Shown in pieces: positions 1 through 5,072 of a stretch of DNA of 23,513 bases. The DNA comes from a virus: positions 1 to 23,513 of the IMG/VR virus record IMGVR_UViG_3300035698_002394. One strand, given 5' to 3'. A program made the position numbers and the translations under genes. Each line of letters starts with the position of its first letter. Position 1 is the stretch's first letter. The notes under the pieces are model-generated. The model saw only the letters and a program-made list of their open reading frames with translations, made no database searches and had not been told where the DNA came from.

Positions 1-86
1 CCACGCCGTCCGGTGCTCAGAGTCAGTTCAAGAACGCCGAAAGCATTTTCAAGTCGCTTGGAATTCCCCTTCGCCTCAACGGCTGA
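1..86 (+). CDS. 3' end of an unidentified phage gene (partial)
   Basis: The window opens inside an open frame whose codons begin at base 3 and which ends with TGA at 84-86. The visible 27 residues read TPSGAQSQFKNAESIFKSLG followed by IPLRLNG. This is too little to name a family. It is treated as real because it is on the same strand as everything else, is open to the window edge, and is followed after 15 bases by a ribosome binding site (AGGAAA, 91-96) and the next gene. The function is unknown. Confidence 0.5.
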   Translation, partial: TPSGAQSQFKNAESIFKSLGIPLRLNG

Positions 87-101
87 CGAAAGGAAACCAT
101 C

Positions 102-338
102 ATGCCGGACCCAACGCCGAGCACGACGTGTCCGATGTGCAACGGCTCTCTGCTCTACCCGAATGCCGAGTGCCTGAACCGTGCGAACCACCGCACCTCA
201 GAGCAGGTGGAGGCGCACGCCGAGGTCGCGACTCTCGCGAAGGTTTTCAAGAAGATCACCAAGATCAAGCAGTTGAACGCGGCGAAGAAGATGGTCAAGG
301 AGTTGCTCGCCGAGGCCAAGGAGAAGACCGGTGGATGA
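102..338 (+). CDS. small putative zinc-binding protein, 78 aa
   Basis: This is an unrecognised small protein. The N-terminus carries a C10-x2-C13 pair followed by C24 and H30, which could form a treble-clef or zinc-ribbon-like site. The rest (about residues 35-78) is Lys/Ala/Glu-rich and predicted helical. The ATG at 102 has an AGGAAA Shine-Dalgarno at 91-96. The stop overlaps the GTG start of the next gene by 8 bases (GTGGATGA), implying translational coupling. The zinc site is inferred from Cys/His spacing only. No enzymatic residues are evident. It could be a small nucleic-acid-binding accessory protein, but the function is unknown. Confidence 0.6.
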   Translation: MPDPTPSTTCPMCNGSLLYPNAECLNRANHRTSEQVEAHAEVATLAKVFKKITKIKQLNAAKKMVKELLAEAKEKTGG

Positions 339-723
339 TCGCCAAGATGTCAACCCCCACACGCCCGAGAAGGACGAACAGGCCAGGCGTCAGATGGAGA
401 CGAAGTGCGTTGGACAGCCTGGCCAGAAGAAAGTCACCCTGACCGTCTACCAAATCCAGACGCTCATCGGTGCCCACGAGGAGAACAAGGCGCTCCGCAA
501 GGCGTATGACGAGATCCGTGCGGCCTTCGACAAGCAGTCCGCTCGCCTCAAGGAACTCGAACCCGAGGTCGAAACCGAGGTCAAATACTGCGGCGATTGC
601 GGAAGAATGCTCTCGGACGGAAAGTACGGGATGGTCTGCGGGAACCCTGTTTGCTCCAGGTACACACTGGTCGCCGGACAGGACGATCCGGCTGACATTC
701 CGCCATACGGACAAGCCGGCTGA
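331..723 (+). CDS. small zinc-ribbon protein with coiled-coil, 130 aa
   Basis: The start is GTG at 331, inside the end of the upstream gene. The central part (about residues 48-85) is a charged, heptad-like helix, and a C-terminal four-cysteine knuckle follows: C87-x2-C90-x12-C103-x4-C108, a classical zinc-ribbon spacing. The family is unrecognised. Its last codons lie in a 28-bp tandem duplication (688-743): the first copy encodes the C-terminal end ADIPPYGQAG, and the stop TGA at 721-723 is supplied by the start of the second copy. Read from the second copy alone, the protein would end one residue later with Cys. The duplication therefore changed the C-terminus only slightly. The function is unknown, and nucleic-acid or protein binding is the obvious guess. 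Confidence 0.6.
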   Translation: MDDRQDVNPHTPEKDEQARRQMETKCVGQPGQKKVTLTVYQIQTLIGAHEENKALRKAYDEIRAAFDKQSARLKELEPEVETEVKYCGDCGRMLSDGKYGMVCGNPVCSRYTLVAGQDDPADIPPYGQAG

Positions 724-743
724 CATTGCCCCATACGGACAAG
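688..743 (+). repeat. 28-bp tandem direct repeat, two copies
   Basis: Copy 1 spans 688-715 and copy 2 spans 716-743. They match at 26 of 28 positions, differing only at the 13th and 15th bases, and a partial third copy (CCGG) follows at 744-747. The repeat straddles the stop codon of the 331-723 gene, and its length is not a multiple of three. This looks like a recent slippage or unequal-exchange duplication. Confidence 0.85.
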
Positions 744-800
744 CCGGTTGCTGATCCAGCCGATAGAAGTGGATGCTTGAAGGGTTGCTGACGAGATCGA

Positions 801-817
801 GGTCCGCGAGTCGGACC
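801..817 (+). other. short hairpin in the gap before the ASCH gene
   Basis: GGTCCG (801-806) can pair with CGGACC (812-817) around a 5-base loop. It sits in the 116-bp gap 724-839, which otherwise contains only the second repeat copy and the AGGA ribosome binding site (826-829) for the gene at 840. There is no U-run, so it is not a convincing terminator. A stem of 6 bp in GC-rich DNA can arise by chance. Confidence 0.3.
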
Positions 818-839
818 GGACGATCAGGAACGGAACATT

Positions 840-1217
840 ATGAGGCGCATGAGTTTCGAGATGATGACGGACGCAATCCGCGACCGGAGCAAGACGGTGA
901 CGCGACGGCCCGGCTGGAAGAATCTGAAGCCAGGCGAGATCCTTGCCGCCGTCGAGAAGTGCATGGTGTTCGAAGAGGGCTACGAGGCCCAGGAGTCGAT
1001 CTGTACGATCCGAGTCGTCAGTGTCCGGCGTGAGCCAATCCGACGTCTCTGGTCGGAAGCCCGTGCCGACCCAGGTTATGGGCCTAGCGAGGTTCGCAAG
1101 GAAGGGCTCGGAGAGTACGACATGACGTGCGTCGAATTTAGTCTAAGGTTATGTAGTGCGTTCGGACTCAGAGCAAAAGACGAGGTCACTCGCATCGAGT
1201 TCGAGTACGTCACATGA
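840..1217 (+). CDS. ASCH-domain protein, 125 aa
   Basis: The protein resembles short phage and bacterial ASCH-domain proteins, a PUA-like beta-barrel fold thought to bind RNA or modified nucleotides. The family-typical N-terminal block is present (residues 4-35: MSFEMM, then SKTVTRRPGW, then NLKPGE). A middle strand IRVVSVRREPIRRL follows, and the C-terminal strand pattern is EVTRIEFEYV, which is how these proteins characteristically end. The ATG at 840 is preferred over the one at 849 because AGGA at 826-829 is well spaced for it. The stop overlaps the next ATG as ATGA (1214-1217). In phages this family often occurs among small genes near packaging or replication modules, but its substrate is unknown. 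Family assignment is fairly secure, biochemical role is not. Confidence 0.8.
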   Translation: MRRMSFEMMTDAIRDRSKTVTRRPGWKNLKPGEILAAVEKCMVFEEGYEAQESICTIRVVSVRREPIRRLWSEARADPGYGPSEVRKEGLGEYDMTCVEFSLRLCSAFGLRAKDEVTRIEFEYVT

Positions 1218-1597
1218 TCGGGCCAAGGCACCAAGCGCTGATCGACAAGTTCAAGGCGATGGCCAAGAAGTTCACCACCATCTCCGTGCTTAGGAACCGT
1301 GACGCGGAGCAGTTTGCTCTCGCTTGGGAGTCCATCCCAACGGAGTTCAACTGGACAAGAGGGGTCACCGTGCCGCAAAAGGCTGACGCAGAGTCATGGA
1401 GACTGCTGTGGTCGGCGGTACGGATGGACCTCGGCTACGCAGCCAGCATCACGGGGCTGACGAGGGATAGGGCTGTGACCGCTTTCGGTATGCTCAAGGG
1501 GGTCAAGATCATCTTTCCTGACGGAACGGTTTCCAAGGAAGCCATCTCCGTGCTCACCGACAAGGTTCAGGCCCTCATCGAAAGAGAGTCGGAATAG
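1214..1597 (+). CDS. hypothetical protein, 127 aa
   Basis: The family is unrecognised. The start overlaps the ASCH gene stop (ATGA), so it is probably translationally coupled to it. The sequence is basic and mostly helical. The segment around residues 75-105 (AASITGLTRDRAVTAFGMLK, then GVKIIFPDG) resembles a helix-turn-helix followed by a short beta-wing, so DNA binding is possible. That is only a pattern impression. The next gene begins 2 bases after its stop, placing it in the same transcript as the terminase genes. No catalytic motif is visible. Confidence 0.6.
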   Translation: MIGPRHQALIDKFKAMAKKFTTISVLRNRDAEQFALAWESIPTEFNWTRGVTVPQKADAESWRLLWSAVRMDLGYAASITGLTRDRAVTAFGMLKGVKIIFPDGTVSKEAISVLTDKVQALIERESE

Positions 1598-1599
1598 CG

Positions 1600-2250
1600 A
1601 TGGCGGAAAAGAAACTGTTCTCAGGAAGGCCGGTCAAGGTGGGCAACACCGTCAAGAAGGCGGCCGAGCTTGCGGTCATGAAGGATGCTCGGCAGATCAT
1701 GAACGATGTCGGGACTCTAGAATGCCCCGGGCTCAGGGACAGGAAAACCCTCCACAACGATGAGCGCAAATCCATGATCCTGCTGATGATTGCTGATGGC
1801 GTTTCTCGAAGAGAAATGAGCGAGATCCTCGGGATCGGCAAGGCCCAGGTCGCACTGCTGGTCAAGAACGCCAAGGCATACATCGGCGAGACCATCCGCT
1901 CCTCGACCGTTGAGGAGTACGCGGGGGTCGTGAGGATACGCATGGAGCGGATCTTCAACCGCCTCATGACCGAGGGTCGGACCGCTCGTGAGCCACAGCA
2001 TCGGATATTGGCGCTTGAAAAAGCGATGAAGACCATGTCGGAACTCGTGCGGTGCCTGCAGCAGATGGGCATCGTCTACAAGGAGCCGGAGCGCATCCGC
2101 ATCGAGAACGAGGTCAGGGTCCGCATGGTCACGATCTCAAGAGTTTTCATAGACGGGATGGACAGGTTTCTCGAAGGTGATGCGAAGAAGCAGTTCGGCA
2201 AATACATCGGCGGGAAGATGAAGGAATTGGGACTCGGTGAGTCTTCATGA
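1600..2250 (+). CDS. putative small terminase subunit (helix-turn-helix protein, 216 aa)
   Basis: It lies immediately upstream of the large terminase and overlaps it as ATGA (2247-2250), the standard place for the small subunit that recognises packaging-initiation DNA. Residues 65-92 form a plausible helix-turn-helix (ADGVSRREMSEILGIGKAQV), with charged helical segments downstream (about 100-185) suited to oligomerisation. The size (216 aa) is compatible with small terminases. No direct family signature was recognised, so the call rests on HTH plus synteny. It could instead be another DNA-binding regulator in the packaging operon. Confidence 0.6.
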   Translation: MAEKKLFSGRPVKVGNTVKKAAELAVMKDARQIMNDVGTLECPGLRDRKTLHNDERKSMILLMIADGVSRREMSEILGIGKAQVALLVKNAKAYIGETIRSSTVEEYAGVVRIRMERIFNRLMTEGRTAREPQHRILALEKAMKTMSELVRCLQQMGIVYKEPERIRIENEVRVRMVTISRVFIDGMDRFLEGDAKKQFGKYIGGKMKELGLGESS

Positions 2251-4061
2251 CAGAGCGTGGCGGTCCAGAAACGGAGATCCTCCAAAAGCTCATTGACGCG
2301 AGTCAGGGTGGGTTGGAGCAGATCAAGGGAGATCAGCCGGTCTGGAGGATGGCGCGAAAGCACCACCGGACCGCGAAGGACAAGCCCCTGACCTTCGACA
2401 AGCGTCCGTTCCTGAAGGAGATCTATCAACTCTGGACAAGCGATGTCCGAAACATCGAGGTCTCCATTCTCAAGGCTCCCCAGGAGGGAATCAGCGAGTG
2501 GGCACTCTGTACCGTCATCACGCTGGCGGGGGAGTTCGGCCTCTCGGTCTTCTACGTGCTGCCGAAGTACGAGCTTCGCAACGTGTTCGTGAAGTCCAAC
2601 GTGAACCGGATCATCTCGAACACGGACCGCTACAAGGACCGGATGCGCCAGGGCGTCGGCGCGACGGACTCTCTCCAGTTGAAACTCATTGGGCGCGGCG
2701 GACTCATCGTCTTCCCCTCGGCCAACGTCGAGACGGACTTCGTGTCCATCCCCGCCGACATCGGCCTGATCGACGAGATTGACCGATGTATCCCCGATAA
2801 CCTCGGACTGCTCGATGACCGCCTGAGTGGCCTGGACTCGCGCAAGATCAAGATCTACATCTCCAGTCCGAAACTCAAGGGCCGTGGCATCTCCGAAAAG
2901 TACGAGGAGAGCGATCAGCGCAAGTGGAACGTGCCCTGTAATCACTGTGGCCACTACCAGGAACTCGACTGGTGGCGCAACGTGATGAAGCCCGTCTCGG
3001 GCAAGGCCGACAAGTACGCTCTGATCGACAGGAAGTGGAAGCCTGGTTGCGGCCGGGACATCTACGTCTACTGCCAGTCATGCGGCGAACCGATGAAGCG
3101 GTCCTCGACGAAGGGGAAGTGGGTCGTGACGCACCCGGAGAACGCGGGGCACTACGGCTACCACATCTCGAAACTGTTCTCAGGCGCGAGCCTCGTTGAG
3201 GAGGGGTACGACCTCTGGAAGAAGGGCCAAGAGGATCCAGAGATCCTCATGCGGTTCTACAACTCGTTCCTTGGGCTCGGGTACGACGCACCTGGCGCTG
3301 GCATCCTGGAATCCGATCTCCAGGCGTGTGCGGCCGTAGACCCCTACTACATGCCGAACTCGTGGAAGGGGGGCCGGATCATCCTCGGGTGCGACGTTGG
3401 CAAGGTGCTCCACGTTCACATCTCGGAGGTCGATGGCCTCCAGCGCCGGAAACTGTTCATCGGGACGCTCCCGCTGGAGATCCAGCCGATCGTGGACATC
3501 TACAAGCGCTACGGCGTCCAGATCGGCGTGATCGACGCGGGGCCAGAGACACTGCTCGTGGCGAACCTCAAGGCCGTGCTCAACGTCTCTGGCGTGCTCA
3601 AGATCTGGAGTTGCAGTTACCAGCGGAGCGCTCTCAGAGCATCGACCCAGATCCCCACCGAGGCCAGGCTCACGATCGACAGGACGTATGCGCTCGACCA
3701 GACCTTCGCGGACGTCAGGGCGCGTAGAACGCTTCTCCCAACCGACTGGCGAGGGATCGACGGCGGCAAGTTCATGAAGGCCATGACGGAACCGAAGCGG
3801 ATCGCGGACTACGTGAACGGCGAGTTCGTCTGGATTTGGGAGAAGACGAAGTCTGACCACCATCGTCACGCCGACACTTATGAGTGGATCGCCTCGACGC
3901 TCCTCCTTCCGGTCAGCGTGGCAGACTACAGTGTCGATGCTGGGAGCGGGGACCGGATGGTGCGGAGAACGACGACGACGTCCGGATGCTCGGTTGGCGT
4001 GACAGGAGCCCGCGTGTTCCAAGAGGGGGCGCATCACGCGAGAGGAGGGAGGTTCCTGTGA
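2247..4061 (+). CDS. terminase large subunit, lambda gpA-type, 604 aa
   Basis: This is the packaging motor ATPase and nuclease that cuts concatemers and pumps DNA through the portal. Layout: an N-terminal ATPase with a deviant Walker A KAPQEGISE (K76-E84), aligning with lambda gpA KSARVGYSK in which the lysine comes first, and Walker B IGLIDEID (D176/E177). An internal zinc ribbon follows (C231-x2-C234 ... C276-x2-C279), a hallmark of the GpA family. The C-terminal RNase-H-like nuclease has candidate acidic residues D383 (GCDVG), D430 (GVIDAG) and D543 (HADTYEW). The length is typical of the family. The start ATG overlaps the upstream stop. The stop overlaps the next gene's GTG. The residue assignments come from motif reading, not alignment. 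Confidence 0.93.
   Translation: MTERGGPETEILQKLIDASQGGLEQIKGDQPVWRMARKHHRTAKDKPLTFDKRPFLKEIYQLWTSDVRNIEVSILKAPQEGISEWALCTVITLAGEFGLSVFYVLPKYELRNVFVKSNVNRIISNTDRYKDRMRQGVGATDSLQLKLIGRGGLIVFPSANVETDFVSIPADIGLIDEIDRCIPDNLGLLDDRLSGLDSRKIKIYISSPKLKGRGISEKYEESDQRKWNVPCNHCGHYQELDWWRNVMKPVSGKADKYALIDRKWKPGCGRDIYVYCQSCGEPMKRSSTKGKWVVTHPENAGHYGYHISKLFSGASLVEEGYDLWKKGQEDPEILMRFYNSFLGLGYDAPGAGILESDLQACAAVDPYYMPNSWKGGRIILGCDVGKVLHVHISEVDGLQRRKLFIGTLPLEIQPIVDIYKRYGVQIGVIDAGPETLLVANLKAVLNVSGVLKIWSCSYQRSALRASTQIPTEARLTIDRTYALDQTFADVRARRTLLPTDWRGIDGGKFMKAMTEPKRIADYVNGEFVWIWEKTKSDHHRHADTYEWIASTLLLPVSVADYSVDAGSGDRMVRRTTTTSGCSVGVTGARVFQEGAHHARGGRFL
4042..4050 (+). promoter_or_regulatory. strong Shine-Dalgarno deciding a GTG start
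   Basis: GAGGAGGGA ends 7 bases before the GTG at 4058. It selects this start over the many upstream in-frame codons that lie inside the terminase gene. Confidence 0.7.
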
Positions 4062-4318
4062 GAGCTAGTTACAAGATCAGCACGTCGATGGAGGCGGACG
4101 AGACCAAGGATCTCGTCACCGTGGCCGGTGGGTGCGCGTTGTGCTCCTACCAGTTCGTCATGCAGGTCGAGATCCCGTTCAACGACAGCGGGATGGAGCG
4201 GATCACGAACGCTGGGGTGCGGGCCGTAAAAATTACGACGATGTGGATGCTGGAGCATCTGGCCGCGAAGCATTTCATGTTCGGCAAGACGTGCAATCAC
4301 GCGCTCAAGCGGATCTAA
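4058..4318 (+). CDS. small C2H2-like zinc-binding protein, 86 aa
   Basis: The open frame extends upstream inside the terminase gene, but the likely start is GTG at 4058, overlapping the terminase stop (GTGA). It follows a strong GAGGAGGGA Shine-Dalgarno at 4042-4050 with ideal spacing. The protein contains C26-x2-C29 and H67-x4-H72, plus C79 and H81, so a zinc site of C2H2 or C2HC type is plausible. The family is unrecognised. Coupling to terminase translation suggests a packaging or head-assembly accessory role, which is inference from position only. Confidence 0.65.
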   Translation: MRASYKISTSMEADETKDLVTVAGGCALCSYQFVMQVEIPFNDSGMERITNAGVRAVKITTMWMLEHLAAKHFMFGKTCNHALKRI

Positions 4319-4348
4319 AAGCGTTCACCAGACAGGGAGGCACGGACG

Positions 4349-4990
4349 ATGGCAGACCGGTTCTTGTTGGAAAAGAAGATCGAGAATGGTCACTACCTTC
4401 TCAAGGTCAAGAACATCTCGCGGACCCTGGCAGAGCGTCGGGCTGGAGAGCCTGACTATCGGCAGGAGATCGCGATTTACGACCAGTCCAAGAAGCCACC
4501 GGTCATGATTATGGCTTGGTCGGGCCAGACCGTGATGCGTGCGCTCCTGACCCCAACAGGCAAGGCGATCGTGTCCGAGAAGATCCTCAGGCGGAAGGTG
4601 GATACCACGTCCGGGATCGAGGCGATGAACCGTGACGCAGCCATCACGAGGAAGCACGCCGAGGAGATATGGGCAGCTGGTGGGCCTTGCCCGGACTGTG
4701 GACAGGTATTCCAAGATGGCATGGCTGGGTCCAAGCCGTGCCAGTTCTGTGCGATGCCAACGGCTCCCGCGATAGTTCCCGTTCCCGTCGTTGCGCCGCC
4801 GCCTCCCGAACCCGTGGATCCGGTCTATGACTTCAGCGCGATGTCACTCGAAAGCCTGAAGGCATTCGCCGCTGACATGCCAGGGTTCGTGCCTGACGGA
4901 CGGTGGTCGGAGGAGACTCTCGTGAAGAACCTGGAGGAAGCCCTGGCCGCTCGTGCGGCGCAAGGCAAACCTCCCGCAGCAGAGACGTAG
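4349..4990 (+). CDS. zinc-ribbon protein with Pro-rich linker and SAP-like tail, 213 aa
   Basis: This is an unrecognised protein with a readable modular layout. Residues 1-110 are a mixed alpha/beta domain (MADRFLLEKKIENGHYLLKV onward). A four-cysteine ribbon follows (C114-x2-C117-x13-C131-x2-C134). Residues 138-160 are Pro/Val-rich, including PPPPEP, a flexible linker. The last 50 residues (SAMSLESLKAFAADMPGFVP through LEEALAAR) look like a SAP/HeH-type helix-extension-helix often found at the ends of phage structural proteins. The start ATG at 4349 follows a GGGAGG Shine-Dalgarno. The gene sits between terminase and portal. DNA or protein bridging is a guess from domains. The function is unknown. 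Confidence 0.65.
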   Translation: MADRFLLEKKIENGHYLLKVKNISRTLAERRAGEPDYRQEIAIYDQSKKPPVMIMAWSGQTVMRALLTPTGKAIVSEKILRRKVDTTSGIEAMNRDAAITRKHAEEIWAAGGPCPDCGQVFQDGMAGSKPCQFCAMPTAPAIVPVPVVAPPPPEPVDPVYDFSAMSLESLKAFAADMPGFVPDGRWSEETLVKNLEEALAARAAQGKPPAAET

Positions 4991-5006
4991 CCGTAGGAAT
5001 CATCCC

Positions 5007-5069
5007 AAAGCTCCTCAAGGTCCGCAGCCGATAACCATCGGTGTAAGCCGGACCTGCCAGGAGCTTTTT
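5007..5069 (+). terminator. large hairpin with U-run overlapping the portal gene ribosome binding site
   Basis: Three stacked stems are visible. AAAGCTCCT (5007-5015) pairs with AGGAGCTTT (5059-5067). AGGTCCG (5018-5024) pairs with CGGACCT (5049-5055). CCGAT (5028-5032) pairs with ATCGG (5037-5041) around an AACC loop. The 3' arm runs into TTTTT (5065-5069), as in an intrinsic terminator. The same arm contains the AGGAG (5059-5063) that serves the portal ATG at 5073, so folding would both tend to end transcription and hide the ribosome binding site. A transcription attenuator or a translational brake are both possible. Confidence 0.65.
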
Positions 5070-5072
5070 CTT

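Noticed and set aside
2076-2954. 292-codon minus-strand frame across the small and large terminase genes
   Set aside because: It overlaps two well-supported genes and shows no family features or plausible ribosome binding site.
4953-5072. Upstream extension of the portal frame by 40 codons
   Set aside because: It overlaps the previous gene's end and the regulatory hairpin, reads as basic low-complexity residues, and the ATG at 5073 has a well-placed AGGAG.
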